DNA from: an uncultured Lachnospiraceae bacterium
GTDB lineage: Bacteria > Bacillota_A > Clostridia > Lachnospirales > Lachnospiraceae
Assembly (NCBI GenBank): GCA_902783205.1
Contig: CACZQE010000183.1
Span: forward strand, 1-9,029
Length of the DNA: 9,029 nucleotides
Direction of reading: 5' to 3'
In this document: positions 1 through 6,651 of the stretch, piece after piece
Numbering within the stretch: position 1 is the first letter of the stretch
Layout of the letters: each line of letters begins with the position of its first letter
Position numbers and translations under genes: made by a program
Notes under the pieces: model-generated
What the model was told of the DNA's origin: nothing
Database searches by the model: none
Seen by the model: only the letters and a program-made list of their open reading frames with translations

Positions 1-1
1 A

Positions 2-83
2 TGGGCGGAGGTGGATTCGAACCACCGAAGCAAGTTGCAACAGATTTACAGTCTGCCCCCTTTGGCCACTCGGGAATCCACCC
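2..83 (-). tRNA. tRNA-Tyr (anticodon GTA)
   Basis: Read on the minus strand this folds as a class II tRNA. The 7-bp acceptor stem pairs GGGTGGA (83-77) with TCCGCCC (9-3) and leaves discriminator A at 2. The T-arm is GGTGGTTCGAATCCACC, and the long variable arm is typical of bacterial tRNA-Tyr. The anticodon loop CTGTAAA (51-45) places GTA at 49-47. The base after the discriminator is T, so CCA is not encoded and must be added after transcription. Other tRNAs may follow beyond the left edge. Confidence 0.96.
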
Positions 84-117
84 ATATACGCCGGAACATC
101 AGTCCCGAACGATACAC

Positions 118-146
118 ATTATATATGATTTACAGTAAAAAAGCAA
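118..146 (-). promoter_or_regulatory. Promoter of tRNA-Tyr
   Basis: On the minus strand, TTGCTT (146-141) and a consensus TATAAT (123-118) are separated by 17 bases. The predicted start near 111 gives a leader of about 28 bases before the tRNA. The promoter sits just after the stop codon of the GH13 gene, and no terminator hairpin is visible between them, so read-through from that gene could also contribute. Confidence 0.6.
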
Positions 147-147
147 G

Positions 148-2274
148 CTATTTTTCTTTCGCGGATGCCTTCAGCACCATTCCGCCCCCGGCCGGTACGG
201 ACAGAGACAGAATACCGTTTTTGACAGGGAACATAAGGGGTGAAAAGTCGTAGCCTTCCCTGGTATTGATCACCAGAGAAGAAAGCTTTTCCTTTCTGTT
301 CAGGCCGGCTTCCCAGACGGGGATCCTCACATCCCGGTCCTCCCCGCTGCCGTTGATCACAACAATAATTCGTTCTGATCCTGTAAACCGCCCGTAAGCC
401 AGAACGCCTTCCCCGCCGGTGGACAGATCTTTCAGAGATCCTTCCGTCAGGGCTCTCTGTTTTTTATGGATCCGTATCATCTGCCTGTGAAAACGGATCA
501 GGCTCTGGTCCTCTCTGCCCCAGGGATAGGTTCTCCTGTTATCCGGATCCGTCCAGCCTGTCAGTCCGGCCTCGTCACCGTAATAGATGGTGGGAGCACC
601 GGGCCATGTCATCTGGATGATAACGCCGTTGCGCATGACTTCCACATGGACATCCGTGTCCGCCTCATGGGCGCCCAGACTGCCGGTCCTTCCCACCTTT
701 TCATTGGTCCTGGTCAGGAAACGGGAATGATCATGATTGGAAAGTTCGTTCATGGCCGTAGTCAGAGAGGGGTACTGCATCCTGGACATATGATACCGCA
801 TGGCATCCCAGAAAGCCTGGACATTCCCTTTAAGATCCGGCCTTCTCTCATCACTGTGTTTCTCCATGCCGGTCAGGAACCATGTCACCGGCTCCATAAA
901 AGCATTGTAATTCATGACGGTGTCCCACTGGTCTCCTTCAAGCCAGGAAGAAGGATCCCCGTAATGCTCCGCAAGAATGACCGCCTCCGGGTTGGCCTCC
1001 TTGACCGCCTTGCGGAACTCCCGCCAGAAATAATGGTTATATTCCTCGGTCTGCCCCAGGTCGGCAGCCACATCCAGTCTCCAGCCGTCCGCATTATAAG
1101 GCGGGGAAACCCATTTCTGACCCACATGCATGATGTAGTGAAATAGCTTATCAGACTCTTCATAATTGAGCTTGGGAAGCGTCTTGTGGCCCCACCAGCC
1201 GTCATAGTCTCCATTGTAAGGCCAGCGGTTGTCATAGAATTTGAAAAAATGCCGGAAGGGGCTTGCCTCCTCGATAAAGGCACCCTTCTCATATCCGGGC
1301 CGGTTCTCGTAAATGCGCTCCGCGTCCATCCATTTATTAAAGGAGCCGCAGTGGTTGAAAACTCCGTCCAGGATCACCTTCATCCCCCGCTTATGAACTT
1401 CCTCGGTAAAATGTATAAAGAATTCATTACTTGCTTCCAGATTCTCCGGGTCCGTCACCCTGCATTTGTAACCGGAAGCATCAGTATTGCCTGCATTCCA
1501 CTCGGGAAGGGTTTCTCCTTCATCCTTTACGATCCGGCCAAAATGAGGATCGATATAATCATAGTCCTGGATATCATATTTATGATTGGAAGGGGATACA
1601 AATATGGGGTTTAAATAAATGGCATCCACTCCCAGGTCCGCAAGGTAATCCAGGTGATCCAGAACCCCCTGCAGGTCGCCGCCGTAAAAATTTCCCACAT
1701 CCATTTCTTCGGGTGCCCGGTACCAGTCCTCCACCTTGTGAACCGGCCGGTCTATATAAATGTATTCTCTGTCTCTTACATCATTGGAAGGATCCCCGTT
1801 GGCAAAGCGGTCCACGTAGATCTGATAAAAGACAGCTCCCTTTGCCCAGGAAGGCGTGGAAAATCCCGGCACGATCCGAAAGGCCTTTTCCGGATCCGGT
1901 GTGGACAAGATGCCGGCATTGGTATAATAGCAGAACCCGTTTCCTCCGACAGGAACGGCAAAATAATAGGATATCTCCTCAGTGCCGACACTAATCTCTG
2001 TTTCATAATAGTCAAAGAGGTCGTTACTCTCGGCAAGATCCATCAGAATCTCCTCGTCGCCGGCACAGAAGACAATGCCTGACACATTGCTTCTGGCAGT
2101 CCGGAAACGGATCTTCACCTTATCTCCCGCCACCGGCTCCTCCGGCGTAACATAGTTGGCGCTCCGGTCCGTATAGAGAGCCTGAAGGTTCAGGACAGGA
2201 TCCGTGTGAAATATATAAAGCTGTACTTTTTCCGCCAGAGAAAGAGTTCCCAGACGCTCTGCCATATTCTGCAT
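148..2274 (-). CDS. GH13 alpha-glucan hydrolase, neopullulanase/cyclomaltodextrinase-like
   Basis: Predicted 708-aa cytoplasmic alpha-glycosidase acting on maltodextrins, cyclodextrins or pullulan fragments. No signal peptide is seen. An N-terminal beta-rich domain (about 10-135) resembles the CBM34-type module of neopullulanases. The GH13 barrel follows, from GAVFYQIYVDRFANGD at 146. Conserved regions are DGVFNH (303-308), GWRLDVAAD with nucleophile D401, ILAEHYGD with acid/base E436, and LSNHD with D515. A C-terminal beta domain (about 610-700) ends the protein. A start at 2316 would overlap the upstream gene by 40 bp. I prefer the ATG at 2274 because AGGAG lies 6 bases before it and the upstream stop falls 2 bp away, implying translational coupling with the nitrilase-like gene. 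Exact substrate specificity within GH13 cannot be read from sequence alone. Confidence 0.93.
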   Translation of the reverse strand: MQNMAERLGTLSLAEKVQLYIFHTDPVLNLQALYTDRSANYVTPEEPVAGDKVKIRFRTARSNVSGIVFCAGDEEILMDLAESNDLFDYYETEISVGTEEISYYFAVPVGGNGFCYYTNAGILSTPDPEKAFRIVPGFSTPSWAKGAVFYQIYVDRFANGDPSNDVRDREYIYIDRPVHKVEDWYRAPEEMDVGNFYGGDLQGVLDHLDYLADLGVDAIYLNPIFVSPSNHKYDIQDYDYIDPHFGRIVKDEGETLPEWNAGNTDASGYKCRVTDPENLEASNEFFIHFTEEVHKRGMKVILDGVFNHCGSFNKWMDAERIYENRPGYEKGAFIEEASPFRHFFKFYDNRWPYNGDYDGWWGHKTLPKLNYEESDKLFHYIMHVGQKWVSPPYNADGWRLDVAADLGQTEEYNHYFWREFRKAVKEANPEAVILAEHYGDPSSWLEGDQWDTVMNYNAFMEPVTWFLTGMEKHSDERRPDLKGNVQAFWDAMRYHMSRMQYPSLTTAMNELSNHDHSRFLTRTNEKVGRTGSLGAHEADTDVHVEVMRNGVIIQMTWPGAPTIYYGDEAGLTGWTDPDNRRTYPWGREDQSLIRFHRQMIRIHKKQRALTEGSLKDLSTGGEGVLAYGRFTGSERIIVVINGSGEDRDVRIPVWEAGLNRKEKLSSLVINTREGYDFSPLMFPVKNGILSLSVPAGGGMVLKASAKEK

Positions 2275-2276
2275 AC

Positions 2277-3113
2277 TTATCTCCTGTTTTTCTTCATCTT
2301 TCTCTTTTCCTGCCACAAGTCAACATAAAACTCTTCCAGCCTGTCCACCTTCAAAGGGAAATTCTCCCGAATGCCCCGCATCAGGGAAGGATCCACATCG
2401 GCTGTCACCAGTTTTTCTTCTTCACATATTTCCGAATAGCACTCTCCGTCAGGTCCGTAAACGGCAGAATGTCCGTTATAGACTATCCCGTCGCCTTCGC
2501 CGGTACGGTTTACACCTGCCACAATACACTGGTTTTCCATAGCTCTGGCTTTAAGAAGGCAGTCCCAGTGATGTACTCTTGACCCGGGCCAGTTGGCGAT
2601 GACCAGGATCAGTTCACAGTCATCGGACACAATCTGGAAAATCTCGGGAAAGCGGAGATCATAGCAGATAAATGCGCCAACTCCTATTCCTTTCCACTGC
2701 AAGGTCTGCAGTTCTCTGCCTCCCTGATAATACTTCCCTTCCAGTCCGTAAGTAAAGGGATGGATCTTGGCATAGCTCATCAGGAGTTCGCCCTTTTCCA
2801 CAAAGCCAAGGCGGTTATGATAGTGGTTCCAGTCAGGGTGCTCCTCCAGCAGCCGGTCTGATACCGGCATACTGTAGCCGAACACAGCCGGAACGTCATA
2901 CTCCCTGGACATGCCCCGGAAGAAACTGACCTGCTCTTTCCATCTCTTGCCGGTTACTTCCACATTCATGGAAAAGCCGGTCAGGGTCATCTCCGGAAAT
3001 ACCAGAAGATCCACCTTCTCCTCGGCCGCTTCCCGGAAAAAATGCTCTGCCTTGGTCATATTGTGCTTTATATTTTCCCAGCGGATATCCATCTGGGCCA
3101 GTCCAATCCTCAT
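2277..3113 (-). CDS. Carbon-nitrogen hydrolase (nitrilase superfamily), omega-amidase-like
   Basis: A 278-aa cytosolic enzyme of the nitrilase superfamily, which cleaves amide C-N bonds through a Glu-Lys-Cys triad. All three residues are present: E41 in FPEMTLTGFS, K116 in YAKIHPF and C150 in FICYDLRFPE. The later block ANWPGSR followed by RAMENQ fits the omega-amidase/Nit2-like branch, which deamidates alpha-ketoglutaramate or alpha-ketosuccinamate. The precise substrate is inferred. Two nearby ATGs exist, at 3119 and 3113. The SD-like AGAGGG abuts the first but sits 6 bases before the second, so 3113 is chosen. The C-terminus is very basic (KRKMKKNRR). The gene is the first of a two-gene unit with the GH13 enzyme, 2 bp apart. 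No metabolic link between the two is obvious. Confidence 0.92.
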   Translation of the reverse strand: MRIGLAQMDIRWENIKHNMTKAEHFFREAAEEKVDLLVFPEMTLTGFSMNVEVTGKRWKEQVSFFRGMSREYDVPAVFGYSMPVSDRLLEEHPDWNHYHNRLGFVEKGELLMSYAKIHPFTYGLEGKYYQGGRELQTLQWKGIGVGAFICYDLRFPEIFQIVSDDCELILVIANWPGSRVHHWDCLLKARAMENQCIVAGVNRTGEGDGIVYNGHSAVYGPDGECYSEICEEEKLVTADVDPSLMRGIRENFPLKVDRLEEFYVDLWQEKRKMKKNRR

Positions 3114-3171
3114 CTGCATCCCTCTTTTTCCACATTTCCCGAAATTTGTCTAAAAAAATCCGGCTGTGGTC

Positions 3172-3200
3172 TTGCATTTCTTTTTCATTAGTGCTAGTAT
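3172..3200 (+). promoter_or_regulatory. Promoter of trhA
   Basis: TTGCAT (3172-3177) and TAGTAT (3195-3200) are 17 bases apart, a reasonable housekeeping-sigma promoter. Transcription would start near 3207, about 98 bases before the trhA ATG. The -10 element forms part of an inverted repeat, which suggests control by a repressor. Confidence 0.55.
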
Positions 3201-3231
3201 TAAATCATTCCAGATGTAGTATTTAATACTA
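3195..3231. promoter_or_regulatory. Paired palindromic operator candidate over the trhA promoter
   Basis: TAGTATTAAAT (3195-3205) and ATTTAATACTA (3221-3231) are a perfect 11-bp inverted repeat. The right half is itself a perfect palindrome, TAGTATT-T-AATACTA (3217-3231). The left half, TAGTATTAAATCATT (3195-3209), is an imperfect copy placed 22 bp upstream, about two helical turns. The left copy contains the -10 hexamer, so a bound dimeric regulator would block RNA polymerase. The layout suits a MarR/TetR-type repressor. The regulator is not in the window and its identity is unknown. Confidence 0.5.
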
Positions 3232-3304
3232 TGTTACCTTGTTTCTTATATTGAATTTCCTGATTTCAGACATGAAAGGACACAACAATAAGGAGGTTTT
3301 ACAT

Positions 3305-3967
3305 ATGAACAGACATCTTATTCAGTATATAAAAGATCCCGGCAGTGCCATTACACACTTTATCGCTCTGGTCGGAGCAGTGGTCTTTTCCTTCCCTCTT
3401 ATAGGAAAAGCTGTCGGAACATCTAATGCCACTGCTGTTGCCGCCATGGTCATCTTCATCAGCAGCATGATCCTCCTTTACGGGGCCAGCACCAGCTATC
3501 ATACATTTGACATATCAAAGACTGTCAACCTGGCTCTAAGGAGAGTGGACCACGCTATGATCTTCGTCCTGATCGCCGGCTCCTACACGCCTGTATGCCT
3601 GCTTGTTCTGGACAGGGCAAAAGGGATTCCCCTTCTGGTCTTCATCTGGGCCGCAGCCATAGCAGGGATCATCCTGAAGATCTTTATCATCGGCTGTCCC
3701 AAATGGATCAGCTCCATCATATACATTTCCATGGGCTGGGCCTGCATCTTCGTATTCAGGTCTCTCCTTACCGGTCTGCCTCCTGCTGCTTTCGGCTGGC
3801 TTCTGGCCGGCGGTATCGTCTACACCATCGGCGGCATCCTTTACGGTCTGAAGCTGCCGGTCTTTAATCATCTGCCCAAATGTTTCGGAAGCCACGAGAT
3901 CTTTCATCTCTTCGTGATGGGCGGCAGCATCTGCCACTATATCTTTATGTATGCATTTCTGATCTGA
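3305..3967 (+). CDS. trhA: Hemolysin III / PAQR-family membrane protein TrhA
   Basis: A 220-aa integral membrane protein with about seven hydrophobic segments, the normal size for the bacterial hemolysin III (YqfA/TrhA) family. Family members are linked to membrane energetics and fluidity homeostasis; direct haemolysin activity is doubtful. The PAQR metal-site signatures are present: SxxxH (S62 to H66, in STSYHTF), VDHAMIF with D82 and H83, and C-terminal HEIFH (H197, H201) with H211. The ATG at 3305 is preceded by a strong AAGGAGG; an in-frame TTG at 3239 has no such site and would add an untypical polar leader. The gene appears monocistronic, diverges from the nitrilase/GH13 unit, and overlaps the end of the convergent GIY-YIG gene by 31 bp. 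Tandem operator-like palindromes lie over its promoter. Confidence 0.92.
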   Translation: MNRHLIQYIKDPGSAITHFIALVGAVVFSFPLIGKAVGTSNATAVAAMVIFISSMILLYGASTSYHTFDISKTVNLALRRVDHAMIFVLIAGSYTPVCLLVLDRAKGIPLLVFIWAAAIAGIILKIFIIGCPKWISSIIYISMGWACIFVFRSLLTGLPPAAFGWLLAGGIVYTIGGILYGLKLPVFNHLPKCFGSHEIFHLFVMGGSICHYIFMYAFLI

Positions 3968-4257
3968 AGATCCCTTTCTTTGGGGTTTTCAGATCTGCCT
4001 CTCCTTTGCTCTCCTTCAAAGCCTTCAATGAGGGAGAGCTTTTCTTTGCGGTCAAGTCTCTTGATCGCATACTCTCTCTGCATGGCTTCCTGCTTTGAGT
4101 CCGCCTCTTCAAAATAAACCAGTGTCACCGGGCGCCGGCTCCTGGTATACTTTGCTCCGCATCCTTCATTATGGGACCTGATCCGTCTTGAAAGATCCGT
4201 CGTCCATCCGGTATAAAGGCTTCCGTCTGCACAGCGGACAATATATACATAATTCGT
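3937..4257 (-). CDS. GIY-YIG endonuclease-like protein with non-canonical (ACG) start, possibly inactive
   Basis: The uninterrupted frame encodes about 106 aa of a small UPF0213/YhbQ-type GIY-YIG domain, a family of DNA-binding or structure-specific nucleases. It reads NYVYIVRCADGSLYTGWT (GIY-YIG equivalents VYI and YTG), then LSRRIRSHN with R25 and H29, then MQREYAIK with the metal-binding E62, so the catalytic set looks intact. The codon at the expected start is ACG (4257-4255), one transition from ATG. A GGGGAG Shine-Dalgarno lies 9 bases before it, and no ATG, GTG or TTG occurs in frame between the upstream TAA and the domain start. The first in-frame GTG (4128) would delete the GIY half. 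It could be expressed from ACG, or from the ATT inside the domain, or be newly inactivated by start-codon loss. The C-terminal tail is polar and overlaps trhA. Confidence 0.6.
   Translation of the reverse strand, partial: TNYVYIVRCADGSLYTGWTTDLSRRIRSHNEGCGAKYTRSRRPVTLVYFEEADSKQEAMQREYAIKRLDRKEKLSLIEGFEGEQRRGRSENPKERDLQIRNAYIKI
3961..3995 (+). terminator. Hairpin at the trhA stop, probable weak terminator
   Basis: GATCTGAAGATCCC (3961-3974) pairs with GGGGTTTTCAGATC (3982-3995) around a 7-base loop, giving 14 pairs of which two are G-U. It includes the trhA stop codon. The downstream stretch is pyrimidine-rich rather than a clean T-run, so termination efficiency may be modest. It also lies inside the coding end of the convergent GIY-YIG frame. 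Confidence 0.45.
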
Positions 4258-4289
4258 AGCGCATCTCTCCCCGAAAAAGAATTATTCAT

Positions 4290-4295
4290 AGTATA
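4290..4295 (-). promoter_or_regulatory. Extended -10 element upstream of the GIY-YIG gene
   Basis: On the minus strand TATACT is preceded by TGC, forming an extended -10 (TGnTATACT). The -35 region is poor, as often seen with extended -10 promoters. Transcription would start near 4283, leaving a leader of about 25 bases that contains the GGGGAG site before the ACG codon. This suggests the gene still has expression signals. Confidence 0.4.
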
Positions 4296-4350
4296 GCACA
4301 ACAGACTGGTACGAATAAACCATAAGTCTTATCATTTTTGTTACAAGGCT

Positions 4351-4403
4351 GTAAAAAACTGTACCAAAACTGGGAAAATCGCAAAAGAGTACTTCTTTTT
4401 TAC
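4351..4403. repeat. Imperfect inverted repeat upstream of the shell-gene promoter
   Basis: GTAAAAAACTGTAC (4351-4364) and GTACTTCTTTTTTAC (4389-4403) match as inverted arms: 8 plus 4 complementary bases flank a small asymmetric mismatch, with 24 bases between the arms. It lies just upstream of the -35 hexamer of the BMC operon, where an activator could bind. The arms are A/T-rich, so part of the symmetry may be chance. Confidence 0.3.
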
Positions 4404-4415
4404 GGCTAATTTGCC

Positions 4416-4444
4416 TTTACTGAAAGCATTTTTTTGCTTATAAT
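4416..4444 (+). promoter_or_regulatory. Promoter of the plus-strand BMC/kinase operon
   Basis: TTTACT (4416-4421) and a consensus TATAAT (4439-4444) are separated by 17 bases. The predicted start is near 4451, about 54 bases before the shell-protein ATG. A short inverted repeat AAGCA/TGCTT (4424-4428 and 4435-4439) lies in the spacer around a run of T and could be an operator half-site pair. Confidence 0.6.
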
Positions 4445-4504
4445 ATTTTATGTAGAACTATGCGTTTTTTTAAGTGTCTGTTGCATTCCAGGAAAGGAGC
4501 AATT

Positions 4505-4882
4505 ATGACCAGAGATATGATAAACAACGGTATCGGCGCAGAAGATAAGTCGCGTATGATCCAGGAATACGTTCCCGGCAAGCAGATTACGCTGGCTCAT
4601 ATGGTCACCAGGCCTAAAGCTTCTGTCTATAAAAAGCTGGGCCTTCCCGATGAGTATCATGACGCCATCGGTATCATGACCATCACGCCTTCGGAGGCTA
4701 CTATTATTGCGGCCGATATCTGTACAAAGGCAGCAACGATCAAACTGGGCTTTGTAGACCGTTTCTCAGGCTCTGTTATCATTGTCGGAACCACCGCCAA
4801 CGTGGAAGCCGCTCTGAACAGTGTTCTGTCTACTTTCTACAACAAGCTTGGTTTCGATACCGTAGCTATTACGAAAACATGA
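4505..4882 (+). CDS. pduU: BMC shell protein of the PduU/EutS family (circularly permuted BMC hexamer)
   Basis: A 125-aa minor shell protein of a bacterial microcompartment. The family forms hexamers with a permuted BMC fold, and the N-terminal strand builds a beta-barrel that caps the central pore. [16 protein letters not shown] (18-32), [18 protein letters not shown] (54-71) and [15 protein letters not shown] (81-95) are diagnostic. To my recollection they read closer to PduU than to EutS, which is why I use that symbol; eutS is an equally acceptable family name. The ATG at 4505 follows AAAGGAG at good spacing. An upstream in-frame ATG at 4460 lacks a site and would add a basic 15-aa leader. 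The gene is first in the operon, and its stop overlaps the next start (ATGA). The 13 or so residues before the conserved block are longer than in EutS. Confidence 0.93.
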   Translation: MTRDMINNGIGAEDKSRMIQEYVPGKQITLAHMVTRPKASVYKKLGLPDEYHDAIGIMTITPSEATIIAADICTKAATIKLGFVDRFSGSVIIVGTTANVEAALNSVLSTFYNKLGFDTVAITKT

Positions 4883-5358
4883 TCATCATGCTGATCGGCC
4901 CTTCCGCGGCCGGAAAAACCACTTTGATTCAGCGCCTGCAGCATGAGGAGCTGAAGTACGACAAAACACAGGCAGTAGAATACGTGGGCGATTTTATCGA
5001 TACGCCTGGAGAATACATGCAGCAGAGGGGATACTGGGGGTCTCTGACCATCACATCCCACGATGCTGACATTATCGGGCTGGTCCAGGATTCCAGCAGC
5101 GATGACTGCTGGTTCTCAGGAGGCACCGCCACCAAGTTCTCCAAGCCGGTCGTAGGGATTATCACAAAGATCGACCATCCGGAGTCCAAGCCCAAACAGG
5201 CAGCCCGCTATCTGGAACTTGCAGGCTGTCAGACCATCTTTGCTGTCAGCGCTTACACCGGAGAAGGTATAGATGATCTGATGGATAATCTTCACCGGAT
5301 CGCCGACAAATATGCAGAAGATAATGCTGCCCGCTACGCAGACGACTATTATGACTAA
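4879..5358 (+). CDS. eutP: EutP/PduV-family microcompartment GTPase-like protein
   Basis: A 159-aa Ras-like P-loop protein of the EutP/PduV family. These are associated with Eut and Pdu microcompartments. PduV has been linked to compartment positioning, and acetate-kinase activity has been reported for EutP. Visible motifs are Walker [10 protein letters not shown] (7-15), a candidate switch Thr at T30, DTPGEY (41-46), TKID (96-99) for guanine recognition, and a G5-like SAYTGEG (124-130). Length and order match the family. The start ATG shares ATGA with the PduU-like stop, so translation is probably coupled. The C-terminus is rich in Asp, Tyr and Ala. The PduU-PduV (EutS-EutP) adjacency is the standard pairing in known BMC operons, but here it is followed by kinases rather than EutQ/EutT or PduW. 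Confidence 0.92.
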   Translation: MIIMLIGPSAAGKTTLIQRLQHEELKYDKTQAVEYVGDFIDTPGEYMQQRGYWGSLTITSHDADIIGLVQDSSSDDCWFSGGTATKFSKPVVGIITKIDHPESKPKQAARYLELAGCQTIFAVSAYTGEGIDDLMDNLHRIADKYAEDNAARYADDYYD

Positions 5359-5389
5359 ACGATGACCACTCAAAGGAGGGAACTTGTCT

Positions 5390-6637
5390 ATGCTTGAATT
5401 AAATAAAGACAACTTACTCTCCTATGTGGTGTCGAAGCTTGATTTCTTTGATCCGGAAGGAACTGTCACCATTTCCGCCGTTGGAGAAGGCTCCGCGGAA
5501 GACGACGGTGACGGTTTTATCAATTATGTTTTCCGCATTTCCGACGGGAAGCATCCCCTGATCGTAAAGCAGACCCGGCCCACATCCAGGCTCGGTTCCT
5601 TCAAGGTTGACGAAAATCGCTTTCACCTTGAGTACAGGAGCATGCAGATTCGCAAAGCCATTGTGCCAGATCTTGTGCCGGATGTGTATTATTGTGATGA
5701 TGAAAATCGCATCGTCATAACAGAAGATGTTTCCAGGCTGAAAATATCCCGCTTCCAGCTGCTTCAGGGTGTTAAGTTCCCTAAGCTGGCAGATCAGGTT
5801 GCCCGCTATATGGCAGCGACGGAGTTCTATACATCCGAGTATTATCTTGACAGAAAGTCCTTCCGTGAACTCAGTGTGTATTTTACCAACACGACCATGC
5901 GCAGTATCATGGACTGCGCTATGTTCCTGACCAGCGTTGTTCCCGAAGATACCGTCGGGAAACCCCTGGATCCCGAATTTGAACAGTTCTCAAGAAAGGT
6001 CTGTGCGGATCCCAATGTACTTCTTGCAAGACAGAAGCTCCGTCATCTCTTTATGACAAAGGGCGAGTGTCTGATTCACGGTGATCTGCATACTTCCAAT
6101 ATATTTGCCGGCCCGGATGAGTGCAAAGTAATCGACATGGAGTATACCTTCTGCGGTCCCTTTGCTTATGATATGGGTTATTTCCTGGCTAACTTTATTG
6201 CCCAGTATGAGTGCGCCTCCTTCCGTCCCTTCCTCTCCGAGGAAGAAAGAAAGAGCTATAAAGATTATTGTATTTCCGTTATCAGGGATACTTATAACAG
6301 ATTCTGCGATTACTTTATCACTTACTGCCATGAGGATTCCAAGGAAGTATACCGGAACATTTACGGGCTGGAAGATGATTTCCGAAAGACAACCCTGAGA
6401 GAGTTTATCGGTTTCGCAGCAAGTGCCCAGCTGGGCAGGATTACTGCAGAGGTTGCTTATCCCGACTATGATGATATCCCTGATTACGTAGACAGACACA
6501 ATGCCAAATGTCTGTCTATCATAGTTGACTGGGTCATGCTCAACAAGTGGGAAACATACGAGTCAATTGATGAGTTTATCAATGATCTTGTGACTGTGGA
6601 GTCCATATATACAAAGGTTATTAGAGAGTCTGACTGA
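5390..6637 (+). CDS. Methylthioribose-kinase-like phosphotransferase, paralogue A
   Basis: A 415-aa kinase of the APH/choline-kinase fold, closest by motifs to S-methyl-5-thioribose kinase (MtnK), which phosphorylates the anomeric hydroxyl of a pentose. The N-lobe has K60 in LIVKQ and E81 in LEYRSM. The catalytic loop is LIHGDLHTSNIF (228-239) with D232 and N237. VIDMEY carries the metal-binding DxE pair, D249 and E251, followed by GPFAYDMGYFLANF. The glycine-rich loop is expanded and acidic (VGEGSAEDDGDGFINYVFRI, 31-50), and the late AQLGR segment (346-350) has G349 where MtnK has the first of two arginines. The ATG at 5390 is chosen over the TTG at 5384 because AGGAGG is 10 bases upstream and the start then aligns with paralogue B. 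The position inside a BMC operon implies a role in feeding or servicing the compartment; the substrate is unknown. Confidence 0.85.
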   Translation: MLELNKDNLLSYVVSKLDFFDPEGTVTISAVGEGSAEDDGDGFINYVFRISDGKHPLIVKQTRPTSRLGSFKVDENRFHLEYRSMQIRKAIVPDLVPDVYYCDDENRIVITEDVSRLKISRFQLLQGVKFPKLADQVARYMAATEFYTSEYYLDRKSFRELSVYFTNTTMRSIMDCAMFLTSVVPEDTVGKPLDPEFEQFSRKVCADPNVLLARQKLRHLFMTKGECLIHGDLHTSNIFAGPDECKVIDMEYTFCGPFAYDMGYFLANFIAQYECASFRPFLSEEERKSYKDYCISVIRDTYNRFCDYFITYCHEDSKEVYRNIYGLEDDFRKTTLREFIGFAASAQLGRITAEVAYPDYDDIPDYVDRHNAKCLSIIVDWVMLNKWETYESIDEFINDLVTVESIYTKVIRESD

Positions 6638-6651
6638 CCGGAGGTGCATAC

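Noticed and set aside
2..147. tRNA-Tyr as an integration site for a mobile island
   Set aside because: No integrase, attachment repeat or other mobile gene is present, and adjacent genes look like stable chromosome.
466..2082. Several plus-strand open frames of 140-226 codons opposite the GH13 gene
   Set aside because: They are antisense shadows of a GC-rich coding region with complete GH13 motifs. Their translations are rich in Pro, His and Arg, show no domain, and lack ribosome-binding sites.
3536..3937. 133-codon minus-strand frame across trhA
   Set aside because: Low-complexity Asp/Gly/Ala-rich translation antisense to a clear membrane protein; no start signals.
4262..4264. ATG on the minus strand just before the GIY-YIG frame
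   Set aside because: It is out of frame with the domain and opens only a short frame ending about 30 codons on; no frameshift signal links it to the GIY-YIG frame.
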